Shown: piece after piece, positions 11,001 to 22,611 of the stretch
Numbering within the stretch: position 1 is the stretch's first letter
How the letters are laid out: each line of letters begins with the position of its first letter
Source: Megalobrama amblycephala
Taxonomy: Eukaryota; Chordata; Actinopteri; Cypriniformes; Xenocyprididae
DNA length: 64,000 bases
Assembly: GCF_018812025.1 (NCBI RefSeq)
Contig: NC_063045.1
Span: 16,493,546-16,557,545, forward strand
Direction: 5' to 3'
Made by a program: the position numbers and the translations under genes
The notes under the pieces: generated by a model
The model's input: only the letters and a program-made list of their open reading frames with translations
What the model was told of the DNA's origin: nothing
Databases searched by the model: none

Positions 11001-14000
11001 ATTGCACAAAATTCTGGAAAGTACCACCACAAAATTTGACATTTTGATCACAAAAATTTCAAAAAAAGATGGTAAAATTGATTAATAATACTTTCTACAC
11101 ATATAAAGACACCTTCACTCTGTTATATCATAGCAGACAGCTGAGTCGCCGAGATTTTCTTCTGAATTTCAAAGATCAAAGTACTTTTCATCTTCGGAAC
11201 AGCTAAATATAGCTGAAACTCGGCTTGGTGTTTTCCGATCCTCAGTGCAAGTGTAATTTACTCTCACCCGGGGTGATGAGGAAAAGGAGAAAGCCCTTAA
11301 AAGAAGCGAGACGGTGTCTACCATACAGCTACAATATCAAAAATATCATTATCACGAGTTAACACGCTGACAGAATAAATGGGTTCACAGATCCGAATGA
11401 GGTCACCGTATCCATGGAGAACCGAGATGTTTAGCTATTTATGGAGACGGGTGAGAGTTTGAGAGAACGCTTGCGTCCTTACACATCCTTATTACCTGCA
11501 CATGGTTTCAATTTTCTGCGTTAACCCTGATTGTGGTATAATGATAAAACATATTTGAACCACTCCTTATGAATGAATGTCTTCATTCGAGAAATGGACA
11601 ATACGTAAAAACGGAAACTACCTTAAATGTTACCTAATAGCTTTCATGAAGGGTTTTAAAATGGGTTTATATCATAAAACAATACATCAAACATTTCACT
11701 GATGGTATCAGAGTCACAAGGCGTTGACAATGTTTGTCAAAAATATGACTGCCAGAACGCAGTTGGCATGGCAACAATAGGGAGGCTGATCGATTCCCCT
11801 GCCATACGTATGTAGCAGGAGCTCCTCACGAGCCTCATCAAAGACAGATGGAGAAACACAGAAGGGGAGAGAGGAACTACACAGGTGTTATATTCTGCAC
11901 TTTAAAGATGAACAATACGTCCAATAATCATGACATATTCACAATGATTTAGCAGGCAATATACAATTAAGAAATACTCCAAATAAATATTCCAATGATT
12001 TTAAAACACTTTTAAAACACATGATTTACTCACCCTCAAAACATCCTAGGTGTATATGACTATCTTCTTTTAGACAAACATAGATTTAAAAATATCCTGT
12101 TTCTTTCAAGTTTTATAATGGTTGTGAAGGGGGGACCTGATTTTCAAGCCCAAAAAAGTGCATCCACACGGCTCCGGGGGGGATAAAAAAATATCCTTCT
12201 GAAGTGAAGCGATGGGTTTTTGTAAGAAAAATATCCATTTAAAACTTTATTAACTATAATAACTAGCTTCCAGTAGACGGCTGTACGAATCGATTTGCAA
12301 TGGAACTTTGAGAGACTGACCTCTGACCTGACGCATGACACAATGACGAACGTGGAAGCGCAAAGGATAGAGAAAAACAAAACACCGGTCACAAATTAGA
12401 AGTCTAAAATGACCATTTTAAAGAGAAATGTCAGAGGATTTTGATATAAGAGAAGAGGAGTTTGTTGCCCAGCCATATTTGTTTGAACTGTAAGAGGAGT
12501 CTAAGCTTACGCTACTCCTACATCCTGTGTCCGAGAGAGGTTACTCTTTTGGTGTAAATCAATGCGTACGGCCATCTACCCGAAGCTAGATATTATGGTC
12601 AATAAATTTTTAAATATGGATATTTTTCTTGCAAAAATGCATCGCTTTGCTTCAGAAGGCCTTTATTAACCCCCTGGAGTCATATGGATTACTTTTATGA
12701 TGGATGAAGCAGTTTTTTTGGCTTCAAAATCACACACCCCATTCACTACCATTATAAAGCTTAGGGTGTTTTCACACCTATGGATCGCTTGTTTTGGTCC
12801 GAAACAGGGACTAAATTTGTTACAATGTTGCATTTTCTTCTTGGTTCGGTTCGCTTTCACATGGCAACATTTCAAAGCGTACCAAAATGCGTTTAGGCAA
12901 GTCACATGCGAGTAAAACTGCCCTCTTATTGGTCAGAGTTTTCTTTGCGTCATCCATCAAAATAATGATTGACAAGTTAGCTCCATGAGATTATTGTGGC
13001 TTTATTTGAAACTGTCGAGACACACGCAAACACTTTATAAATGTAGCCGTCTTTCCCGCTGTTAAATTATATACTACATTCATATTAATACTGCGGCAAA
13101 TTCAAACGCGCGCTCTTTGTCTCTCTCGGTCTGTCTCTGGTTTCCCAGCGCTGTGTAGTAGGCGACCTGTCAGCGTGTCGAGAGAGACTATATAAGCTAC
13201 ATTTTATAATGAAGCAGAGCAGGAAAAAGGCTTTGTCGGGACAGCATTCTCACACGGAGAAGTGCAATTACACAACAGCGGCGCTCGTTGGTTTACATCT
13301 GTGGTAAATAATGTGCTCACTCACAGAATCAGACACTATCGCATTTTCCGTTATGAATTATGATGTCATTTGGTTCGTTGGTCCATTAACTGGGTCGGAT
13401 TGCTTTCACATCTCAAGCGAACCGCTCCAGAGTTCGTTTGAAAGCGTACCGAGACCACCTCTTCAAGCAGGTCTCGGTACGCTTGTTTGGTCCACTTTTA
13501 GTGCGCACCCGAGTGCGATTGCTGCTTTCACACCTGCCCAAACGAACCGCACCAAAGGGGGAAACGAACTCTGGTACGATTCAACCGAACTAAATGAGGC
13601 AGGTGTGAAAGCACCCTTAAAGGAGCCAGGATATTTTTAAATATATCTCCAAATGTATTCGTCTGACAGAAGAAAGTCACATACACCTTGGATGGCTTGA
13701 AGTGAGATGATTTTTATTTTTGGGTGAACTATCCCTTTAATTTCTGTGAGTCCGATTCATTTGATTACATCTGTGAGCTCGTTCAAAAGTGAATCAGATT
13801 CATTTGTGTTGTCACAACGTCTTTGCGTGGCATTTTTGATGGAAAACATGAAAACCATTTTTTTTTTTTTTTATGTTTAGGCAAAAACTGCTGTTTTTGT
13901 GATGTACTGATGCATTAGTGAAAAAATATTTTCATTTATTAAAATATATTGTAAAAACAGTGATTATTGTACAGTACATAAATACAGCAAGTACACATAA

Positions 14001-16021
14001 AAAATGATTTCGAGTTGAAATAAATTTTTTTTAATTAAATTTGAATATTTTGCATATGACTTTTGCTTCTGAAAATAAATCGCATACACAGTAGGTCTGG
14101 GCAAATCTGACAAAAAAATATTTAATATATATTTATTTATAGGACTGTCAACTGATAAAAAAAATCTAAATAATCATACAGATTGTTATCATAAATATAT
14201 TTTACACTGAATCTGTAAATGAATGTGGAAACAACATAAAGACAGTATTTTTTTTTTTTTTAATGGCATCTTTTTACTAAGTGCTATGAATAAAGGTCAC
14301 TGATACTGATATTGACGCCACTATTAAATAGATTTTTTTGTTTGTTTGTTTTATTAGGGGTATAAAGTGAGTAATTATAGCCATTCAGCATTACTGTGTA
14401 ATTGAAAGGCAGGCCTAAACTGCAAATTATTAGATTGTGTTTATTTATTTAATAAAATGTACAAACATGTTTTAATCATTTATCATTTTAAATTATAATT
14501 TAATAAATCCTTTAATTAACTTTTCAGATTATTCACATATACCCACTACAATAAGAGTGTCATACAGCTGTGCCTTTTATACAGTGTGTTTGTGATGTGT
14601 CAGCTCTCTCTGTTTGAATGAGAACTGTCAGTTAACTTTCCCCACTTTGAAGTTTATTTCACACACATTCACTTTCACAATAAACAAGTAATAAACCATT
14701 CAGTTTTCAGAAACCAATATGCAATCAAGAAAGAGATTCAGAGTGCATGCCATTAAATAACCAATTCATTATCTCCATCTGTCCCAACTGACCAAAATGG
14801 ATCAATGGAAAAGCTTTTATGGACTTTAAGCTGACCAATCTCTGTTCATCCAAACAACTGCTTGTATTTCATTATAACTAGTCGGGCAGCATCATACATA
14901 TATTCGTTTAAAGCCCTGGCACATTATGTTTTTAAATATTACATTTGTGGTCTGAAATGCGTTGATTAAATCATTCTTTGTATGGAGAAATGTAGCCTTT
15001 TATCATCTGTCCTAAGGCTACACCTCAAGACAAGTCAACAAACGGGTCAATAAGGCCTGTCAATCAAACTACAGAACATTTCCATACCCTCACCCTGGAG
15101 TTCAGTGTCTTGTCCTTTAAATTTAAGGTCACTTTAAATCAGAGATGCTAAACAATAACCACTCTGACATGGGCCTGAAGACCTGACTGCGCATTTTAAT
15201 GAGAGGACCTAAAGGAGACCAGATGGCCGGTGGTTACATCAGTTAGCCAATCACAATGGGTCTGCACTGTTAAACCAAACATACAGCTGAGCTCAGTGAC
15301 TAGATAGCGAATAAACATGGACGTCAATCTGTCAAACTAGATATCGAGCTTGTACTGATCTGACTGAATATGAACATGAAACTTCATTTATGAGCATCAT
15401 ATGGTCAAATTCAGCACACAAAGTGACCAACTAAAAGCTGACATTCTGTCACAATATTCACCACAATGTGTCTCATATATCACATTTTGGTTTTTGTATT
15501 CTCTGACTGATATTTTGATATCAAGTTGCACTGAAAGTCAATTACTTTATGAAAAAGAAGTGTGATTAATTGTATTGGATGTGCACTTGTAGTGTACTTC
15601 AAATCTTAAAAGTATTTAAAAAAAATGTGCTTGCAGATAATATAATATTGATGAAAAAGCCACTTAAGTGAACTTAAAGAGTACACTTTCATGACTATGT
15701 TTCTTAACACACTTAAGCACATTACTAAAAAGTGCACTTTGTAATACTAAATTTGTAATACTTAGTATACTAAATACTAAAGTACATGTAAAGTACTTGA
15801 TTAACTGTGGTGTGTTATTCAATATTACATTTAAAGTTATTATATTTTAAATGTACTAAATTGCAACTTCACCATTGCAAATGTGTAATTGCAAATATAT
15901 TTAACCCTATGGTGCTCTTCAGTCATTTTTGACTGAAAAATTGTACGTTTTTGTTTTTTAGAAATGTTTACTTCATCAGAATGGTACGAAACTTGGCAAA
16001 GGTTTTAGCACTTGCTATGTG

Positions 16022-16089
<68 letters not shown>

Positions 16090-18344
16090 AAATCATGGAC
16101 ATGATTTGAAAAGGTTAAATGGTCCTGAAAAACATAGTCACACTTGTACTGTTCGCAGTCGAAAATGACCACATTGGAAATGAATGTGAGATGAATTTCA
16201 TCTAGTGGTACTGCACCCAAACAAAATCTTACTAAAAGCTCAATCTCAATATCAACATCAAATTTAGAACACAACTTGTTTAGATTTATGGCTTTGATTT
16301 TCTCACAGTTTAAGAGTAAAACATGTTATGGAAAATATATATTTCCTATAAAATTTTAAAATAGTATTTTTGTGCATTTTTTATAATAATAAATTTAAAC
16401 TTAGTTTTTTTTTTACTTGCACTTTTTTAACTTTTAGAAATAATCTGTGGTGTCTTCTTTAAAAAGAGTCCAAACTTAAGTGTGTGTGCTCCAAAGCATT
16501 CAAGATTTATGACAATTTAAGTAGGAAATTTTAAATGCATCACAACTGTTCCATAAATATAATACCATAAAATCCACTAAAATACAAAATATTAAATAAA
16601 AAAATTATTGAACTAAAATACAGTACTTTCATTTCACTGAAATAAAAAACCTCGTTTTTGACCGCCACGCGAGCAGCACCAGAGGGTTAAATAAATGACA
16701 TACAATTCTCAATAGAAATGACATCAAAGTATATTTTAATTTACTTAAAGGTGCTCTAAGTGATCCTGGGTGGAGTAACTTCCTGTTGATGTTCGAAGTG
16801 TTGTCAAACAAAACAGAGGCTAGCTAGACCCTCCCTCCTCCTCCTCCTCCCCCCTCCCCTCCATGCTTCCTGAAACAGTCATGAACGTGCATTTAAAATC
16901 ATTCTTGTCGGTTATTGGCTGGAGCATGTTTATTATGATTCGTGGTCCAGGCTGCACCAGTTTGTTTTTATTGCCGTTTTCGGAGCTTGTGGCAACTACA
17001 GAGACCGCGTTTTTTTACAGTGTGTTCAGGGGACAGGCAGCTAGCGGATAGTGAGGAGATGTTTGCTGTATGTGGCAAAAAATGTTTTGGCCTAAAAAAG
17101 GGGTGACATCACTTAGAGCACCTTTAAATTATTGTTGGTACATTCAGCAGCAGTACACTTTAACTATATTTCAAAAGACAGTATTTATGAAATTACACTT
17201 ATAGGCCCGGTTTCACAGACAGGGCTTAGATTAAACCAGGATTAGGCCTTAATTCAGTTAGGACATTTAAGTAGCTTTTATAAATGTGCCTTAGAAAACA
17301 AACAAACAAAAAAAAATATATATATTACTAGTGTGCATATTGAGACAAAACAATGGCACTGACATATTTTAGTAAATTATGCCTGTAGACAGGTAAAACA
17401 TACATTTTAGTCTGAGACTAGGCTTAAGCCTTTTCTGTGAAATTGGAGGATGAAGATGTACTTAAGTCCTACTTAAGTGGGTAAAAAAAACACTTAAGTT
17501 CAACTAATTTCATGCAATATAAATTTAAACTATAATACATTTTCATTAAATTACAAATAACATTTAATTAAGTGCCTGGAAACATTACATTCAGTTGGCA
17601 CTTAAGTATATTCTTTTAAAGTAGGTTATTTCTGTAATAAGTGCTCTTTTTAAAAGTATGCTAAAGTGTACTTCTTTTTCATAAGGGTTTGAGTTTACAG
17701 ATAAAGAAAGGCCATCACATGACCATGTTTCATATATACAAACAAAAATATTGTAAATATGTTGTATAAAGTGTATCATGTTTAATAATGATTCTGTCAA
17801 CACTACATAATATCACAGTTCTGAACAATTAGCATATTCATATACCATGATATTTACAAGGTAACCATTTTACATATTTAAAAAAGCATGGCAGAACTTG
17901 TTTTGTTTACATTACACCATAAGTACTGGATAAAATTAATAAACAACAGCTATTTATGAAACAGTCTAAAATTATATATAACAATTGTTGAATATTAATA
18001 TTATGTAATATAATACAAAATCCTGTCAGACTCACTGCATGAGCAAAATGCAGTCATTAACACTCTGAATATTACATTATAATATGCATTCGTAGTTAAA
18101 ATATGGTTTTATTTTAATTTGATATCAAACGTATTCAAAGCAACACATTGGCAATCAAATCAAGAGACAAAGATGATGGTGGAGAAAGAGAAGCACGCCA
18201 CCTACCTGTACCAAAGGCTTTGGCCACCAGCCATGTGAGGCTTGCTCTGATTTTAGCTCTATTAAAATCATAATGTTCAAAAGACTTGATGGCAGGAACA
18301 ATGAAAGTCTTTTTCGGATCCCTGGAGTCGGTCAGATCTCCCAT
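7978..18344 (-). CDS. camsap2: CAMSAP2 (calmodulin-regulated spectrin-associated protein 2), N-terminal part
   Basis: CAMSAP2 binds and stabilises free minus ends of non-centrosomal microtubules. Two coding exons are present: 18344-18206 and 8237-7978, giving 133 codons in phase before the gene leaves the window. Exon 1 starts MGDLTDSRDPKKTFIVPAIK and includes HYDFNRAKI and LTWLVAKAFGT. Exon 2 contains NVPEDLNEPFYKDQYEQEH, LLLSAELYCRAGSLILKSD and IQALAQKGLYVTDQE. These match CAMSAP2 better than CAMSAP1 or 3 (family knowledge). The start ATG at 18344 has a strong context (A at -3, G at +4). The CH, coiled-coil and CKK domains lie beyond the window. The neighbouring ddx59 is divergent, as at human 1q32. 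The a or b ohnolog cannot be told. Confidence 0.93.
8238..9195. other. camsap2 intron 1, proximal part
   Basis: A non-coding stretch upstream of coding exon 2. 8506-8655 is a partial copy of the dispersed repeat also seen at 5589 and 21737 (landmark 'ttacacaatagat.tt', then a tract like 'aaagca.c.gctttacagcatta'). The remainder was not recognised. Confidence 0.45.
9196..10805 (+). repeat. Three-copy direct repeat interrupted by a palindromic MITE
   Basis: Units at about 9196-9485, 10280-10560 and 10595-10800 share 'taatcagtccct.cagttt', 'tactact.gaagttattgac' (third unit slightly different) and 'aatttgtgtaaagaaacat'. They are direct repeats of about 270-310 bp. The TTAA element 9486-10272 lies between the first two, so it inserted into the existing array. 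Confidence 0.7.
9486..10272. mobile_element. Near-perfect palindromic TTAA MITE (787 bp)
   Basis: TTAA flanks both ends. AGGGATAGTTCACCCAAAA on the left is mirrored by TTTTGGGTGAACTATCCCT on the right. The two arms (about 9490-9875 and 9885-10270) pair almost perfectly, including the cores 'gatcggtttgtg' / 'cacaaaccgatc' and 'tcagagcgcgatcagacc'. The high arm identity indicates recent insertion. No protein is encoded. Confidence 0.88.
10806..12011. other. camsap2 intron 1, middle part, with a short (TA)n
   Basis: A TA dinucleotide run lies at about 10961-10997. The sequence at 11100-11880 is higher complexity, with no frame or repeat recognised. Confidence 0.4.
12012..13740. mobile_element. 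Palindromic TTAA-type element carrying a nested insertion
   Basis: The right end is TTTTTGGGTGAACTATCCC followed by TTAA at 13737-13740. The left end is eroded but keeps 'gatttactcaccctcaaaacatcc'. Interior arms pair: 'gaagcgatgggtttttgtaa' and 'gaaaaatatccattta' near 12200 against the reverse complement near 12600-12650. The right arm is split by a second element at 12771-13623, so the outer element is older. Confidence 0.65.
12771..13623. mobile_element. PIF/Harbinger-like MITE nested in a TTAA element
   Basis: Terminal inverted repeats are GGGTGTTTTCACACCT on the left and AGGTGTGAAAGCACCC on the right, each flanked by TTA, the 3-bp target duplication expected of PIF/Harbinger elements. 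The internal 'cgaaccg', 'gcgtacc' and 'ggtccg' motifs recur in both orientations. The open frame 13311-13640 inside it has no recognisable domain. Confidence 0.7.
13741..14859. other. camsap2 intron 1, AT-rich non-coding
   Basis: T-runs at about 13858-13872 and 14248-14262, otherwise AT-rich sequence with no frame or repeat I recognise. Confidence 0.4.
14860..15320. promoter_or_regulatory. Candidate conserved non-coding element in camsap2 intron 1
   Basis: A high-complexity, repeat-free stretch between AT-rich and transposon-rich sequence. It contains homeodomain/TALE-like words such as GTTGATTAAATCATT (about 14962) and GTCAATCA (about 15059), and a CCAATCA (about 15248). This is a guess from composition and motif content only; conservation was not tested. 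Confidence 0.25.
15901..16690. mobile_element. TTAA-bounded element with CCCTnTGGTGCT ends
   Basis: The left end TTAACCCTATGGTGCTC is mirrored by GAGCAGCACCAGAGGGTTAA on the right, both with TTAA. The (CA)n tract lies inside, so the microsatellite grew within, or was carried by, the element. It is non-coding: the long open frame crossing the CA run is a repeat artefact. Confidence 0.65.
16023..16085. repeat. (CA)n microsatellite
   Basis: About 31 uninterrupted CA dinucleotides, followed by an A-run. Confidence 0.98.
16745..17127. mobile_element. TTAA-bounded MITE with AGGTGCTCTAAGTGAT ends
   Basis: TTAAAGGTGCTCTAAGTGAT on the left is mirrored by ATCACTTAGAGCACCTTTAA on the right. It has a CT-rich tract at about 16829-16862. 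It is 383 bp and non-coding. Confidence 0.75.
17215..17448. mobile_element. Short MITE with CCGGTTTCACAGACAGGGCT ends
   Basis: The left end CCGGTTTCACAGA matches TCTGTGAAATTGG at the right end in reverse complement. The inner pair GGGCTTAGAT / GGCTTAAGCC continues the inverted repeat. It is about 230 bp and non-coding. Confidence 0.7.
17688..18205. other. camsap2 intron 1, 5' part
   Basis: AT-rich intronic sequence next to the donor of coding exon 1. No further feature was recognised. Confidence 0.5.
18206..18344 (-). CDS. camsap2: camsap2 coding exon 1 (residues 1-46)
   Basis: On the minus strand, ATGGGAGATCTGACCG starts the frame and the exon ends TTTGGTACAG before GTAGGTGG. 139 bp, ending in phase 1. 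The start is chosen because it gives the family N-terminus (MGD...KKTFIVPAIK) and has context AACATGG. The longer open frame upstream begins at a GTG and is not needed. Confidence 0.93.
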
Positions 18345-18900
18345 GTTCACAGCTGCAGTGTCACATCCAGTACTTACAACGATGACATCTCTCCGAAGGA
18401 ATTCAATGCATCAAATCTGACTTTTTGCTTTTTATCTCACACATATATATCAGATTTTGTAACATACATGTGTCATATCGCTGTTCAAACACTCGGTTGG
18501 GCTTATTTTCACATCAAATTCGCTCCGATCCGGTAATAAAAGTGGGGTTCTGCCCATACAGCTTCATCCATTCTGGTACCCCATTTGAATTTCGGCTGTT
18601 TTTCTCCTTAATAATCCCTCATGTTCCGATTTAAAAGAGCTATCTAAAAAGTCTTTGTCTTCTTTAGGACCTCGCCATGCTCTGCCCACATATTCCCATC
18701 TGGATATTTACGGTTATTCTCCCTCTATTCATCCAGCGTCCTGCGGTCTCCCTGCAGCAGTGTGAGAGTGAGCCTTCTGCGCATGCGCGCTCCGCCCAAC
18801 ACGCCAACAATCCAAAACTGGCAGAAATTGGGAGGACTATGCTAGAAATGGGATCCAGTGACATTTTATAACATAGATATTATTAATATGCTCTATACAC
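18345..18900 (-). promoter_or_regulatory. camsap2 5' UTR and promoter region with NRF1-like site
   Basis: Locally richer in CpG than the flanks. A palindromic TGCGCATGCGC at 18778-18788 matches the NRF1 consensus, about 435 bp upstream of the start codon. A GCTCCGCCC-like GC box follows directly. The transcription start itself cannot be placed, and 5' introns are possible. Confidence 0.5.
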
Positions 18901-19848
18901 ACACATAAACATAAAAAATCAGAACACGTTTTTTCATAATTTGTTATGCAATTTATTGTATTTTATTAATAGTGTGATGTTGTCGTAAATCATTAACATT
19001 ACATTAGTGAAACTGTATTCTTCATATTTATATGGAGAAATTCACAATTTGGTTAAATAAATAAATAAATAAATAAATAGTAGGCCTAGATGAAAATACA
19101 ATATCCACCTCGAGTCTACTGCTGACCCATCTAAAATATAAAATATATAATTCATAATAAAATTATTATTTTAGTGACCCTTAGTTCTTCAATGTTCTGT
19201 TGGCCTACATATACACAAATATATACAAATTCAAAACATATGGCTTTTTTATTGTGAAATAATAATAATAATTATTATTATTTATTATAAGCAGATGTAA
19301 TCAGTACAATAATGTCGTATTCCATTAACAAACACAAAACAATATAATACATGACCCAGGTGAATTTCACAAATATTTTTCAATAAAGTAAAATAATTAT
19401 CCTATTGATCTTCAAGTCTTGACGAATATGCATGAACTTTTATACGTGACTTATATGCTTTTAAGTTAAATTTTAATATATTTTTAATTATATATTATTA
19501 ACTGATGTAATAAATTATTATATAAAACTATTATTATTATTATTTATAAATAATAATAATAATTTATAATAAGTACAATGATGTCGTATTTCATTCATTA
19601 AAACTTTAGTATAATACATTGTCCAGGTGAATTTCATAAATCTAAAATAATAGAGAAATTTCTTTATTTCTCAATAAAGAAAAAATAATTTTACTGACCT
19701 TTAAATCTTGTGAAATATACATGAAGATATACATAAATATGTGCTGTATAGAAATGTTAATATTAGTAGTTAAATGATATATTATGAACTGATATAATAA
19801 GTATAATACTAGCGTATATAATAATAATATTTAAATTCTTTAATCTTT
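18901..19848. repeat. AT-rich divergent intergenic region with decayed direct repeats
   Basis: Between camsap2 and ddx59. Two diverged copies share 'agtacaat.atgtcgtat.tc' (about 19294 and 19574), 'ccaggtgaatttca' and 'tcaataaag'. A (TAAA)n run lies at about 19053-19078. Nothing coding was seen. Confidence 0.55.
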
Positions 19849-20034
19849 AAAAACTACAATGCCCAGCTTGACGGTTGTTTATATGACGTCACATCTGCGC
19901 GACTTTTTTTTTAGAAGCGACTCAGTCCACATATTTTGAGTTCTCTGAAATAAAGCGTTTCCAAAAGATATATAATCGTCGTTTTTCTTTTGTTTTGTTT
20001 TAGTTCGTATCTGTGTGGTGAATGCGGGCAGAAA
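19849..20034 (+). promoter_or_regulatory. ddx59 promoter and 5' UTR: ZNF143-like site plus CRE
   Basis: ACTACAATGCCCAGC (19853-19867) closely resembles the ZNF143/THAP11 motif. Seventeen bases on is a perfect CRE, TGACGTCA (19884-19891), the target of CREB/ATF factors. Both lie 140-180 bp before the ddx59 start, a housekeeping-type arrangement. An out-of-frame ATG at 20022 opens an 18-triplet frame (stop included) that overlaps the real start. A 'ttttgttttag' before 20003 resembles a splice acceptor, but no matching donor was found. Confidence 0.6.
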
Positions 20035-22568
20035 ATGTTTATGCCGAGATCGCTAAAGCTCAAGAGAGCCCCTGAGTCCCATCAGCAGAACCCCAAGAGA
20101 AGCAAACCGACACCCGAAGACACCGTTTCCACATCTCCATCTGACATCTGTCCTCCAGACGAGACTGTGAACACTGAAACAGAGGAGGAACCCGATCAGA
20201 CAGAGACTGAAGAACCAGATGAAGAGGAGGAACCAGTGAAGTCCTTCAAGAAGAACCAGAGATGGCCAGAGCCGGGAGAACCTGTGTGCGTCATGTGTGG
20301 ACGATATGGAGAATACATCTGCGATAAAACAGACAATGATGTCTGCAGCCTGGAGTGTAAAGCCAGTCATCTAGCTAAAATGTGCTTCGGTTTTGGCGAG
20401 AAGGTCTTTTCTAAGGATCCTCAGGAGGGTTCAAAGACCTCTAATGCGTCAAAAACTGACACTGAAAGTTACTCTTACAAGGAGGATAGTTTCATATCTG
20501 AACTGACTGAGGAGCAGATTAAGAGAGTTCAAACAGAGCTGGCTATAGTGACTGCTGGCAGTGAGGTCTGCAGACCTATAATAGAGTTCGAACACTGTAA
20601 CTTTCCCACAGCACTCAGGCTCAACCTGAAGAAGGCCGGTTATGAGGCACCCACTCCCATCCAGATGCAGATGGTTCCTGTTGGTTTAACCGGCAGAGAT
20701 GTGATTGCCACTGCAGACACGGGCTCTGGAAAGACCGTTGCCTTCCTTCTTCCAGTGGTAATGCATGCACTCCAGGTAAATACTGTAGTAGTGAACATCT
20801 TAAGTTCATAGTTCATAGGCATAGTTCACCCCCCTTTACACCCTTATGTTGTTCCAAACCTGTATGAATTTCTTTCTTCTTCAAACGATATTTTTTGAAG
20901 AATGTTGGTAACCAAAGAATTGCTGGTCCCCATTTACTTCTATAGTAGCCTATTTTATTTTTTTCCATACTATGGAAGTCAGCAAGGACCAGAAACAGTT
21001 TGGTTACCAAACTTTCTTCAAAATATCTTCTTTTGTGTTCAGCAGGAGAAAGAAACTCATACAGGTTTGGAACAACTTGTGGGTGAGTAAATCATGACAG
21101 AATTAAATTTTTTGAGTGAACTGCCTCTTTAAGTATTTAAATAGTGCTTTAAAGGGTTAGTTCACCCAAAAATGAAATTTCTGTCATTAATTACTCACCC
21201 TCATGTCGTTTCACACCCGTAAGACCTTCGTTCATCTTCGGAACACAAATTAAGATATTTTTGATGAAATCCAATTTTTTATCCCCCATAGAAAGCAACA
21301 TAATTAACTCATTTAAGGACCAGAAAAGAGGTAAAGACATTGTTAAAATAGTCAACGTGACTACAGTGGGTGCATGTGTCTTGCTGCTCATGTGAACAGC
21401 GTCGGCCAATACTGAGTCGGCATTCGGATGTAAACATGGAAGCGTCATTATTTTTGTTTTGTTTTGTTTTTGCGCACAAAAAGTATTCTCCTTGCTTCAT
21501 AACATTAAGGTTGAACCACTGTAGTCACATGAACTGTTTTAACGTTGTCTTTAATACTTTTCTGGATCTTGAATGTGGTAATTATGTTGCTGTTGGGATA
21601 AAAAACCTCTTGGATTTCATCAAAAATATCTTAATTTGTGTTCTGAAAATGAACGAAGGTTTCACAGGTGTGGAACGACATGAGGGTGAGTAATAAATGA
21701 CAGAAATTTCATTTTTGGGTGAACTAACCCTTTAAACAGTGCAGATTGATTCAAAGCAGCATCACATTAATAAGCAGGAAAATTACAGTATTAATCTTGT
21801 AAAATTAATCAATTATGAAACACATTCAGTTTTCAGTTTCAGCTGTAAAGCAGCTCTACAGAAGGTACAGTAATACAGTAATAGTGTCATTTTTCAGCTC
21901 AATTTAGCTCAGTTTTGTTTCATTTCAGTGCAATAACGTTAATGTTCATCAATTATGAAAATTCAATTGAGATATATGCAGCCCACAATTGTGATAGATA
22001 GATAATGGAAATTTTGTGTGTCAGTGTTGTCTCTCAGGTCATCCTGTTTAAATAGAAAACTCTTTTAAGGTAACAGCTGTTACCCTAGATAGTGAGTTCT
22101 CTCCTGCGCCCCGCCAGTATGAGTAATTCATAAGAGCAGATCTATTTTTGACCGGTCTATAATTCCAGTGCACTTCCTCTGAAAAGTTCACAACCAGAAT
22201 GCTTAGTTCAGATAAGGGCAATTGTTATATAAAACTCATATTTCCCCGGACAGCTATAATGTCACATTAACGTTTCATATCAGGGTTCATTTTTAGGTAC
22301 GAACATTTGCCTTCAGTCTTTCTATTTTGGCAAGTTTATTTATTTATTTAATGTGTTAAATAAAAAATTTCACTAGAGTTTCACTTTTTTATTAAGTCAT
22401 TAATTTCCAGATTTATTTTTTTCCTGTGTGTAATTACTATAAAGAGAGATTTGGACATGATAAAATAAGTTACAAATGATAAAATTGTCAATAAGTAAAA
22501 ACAAATCAAATTTGTGCTTATTTTTGTAAAAAAAAAAAAAAATAAATAAATAAATAAATAAATAAATA

Positions 22569-22611
<43 letters not shown>

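Larger units (their letters stand above)
15544..17687. mobile_element. Outer inverted-repeat element holding three nested insertions
   Basis: The left end 'ctttatgaaaaagaagtg' (15544 onward) is mirrored by 'acttctttttcataaggg' (to 17687). The subterminal arms are full of AGTACACT/AAGTGCACTT-type words on both sides. Three other elements (15901-16690, 16745-17127 and 17215-17448) lie inside. No transposase is visible. Confidence 0.55.

Noticed and set aside
13311..13640. 109-aa plus-strand open frame
   Set aside because: Lies inside a Harbinger-like MITE and is made of its inverted repeats; no domain and no splice context.
16005..16274. Minus-strand open frame of 89 aa with a long alternating Val-Cys run
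   Set aside because: It is a translation of the (CA)n microsatellite within a TTAA element; no gene.
18664..18871. Overlapping short open frames near the camsap2 promoter
   Set aside because: No similarity recognised; they fall in a GC-richer 5' region where chance frames are longer.
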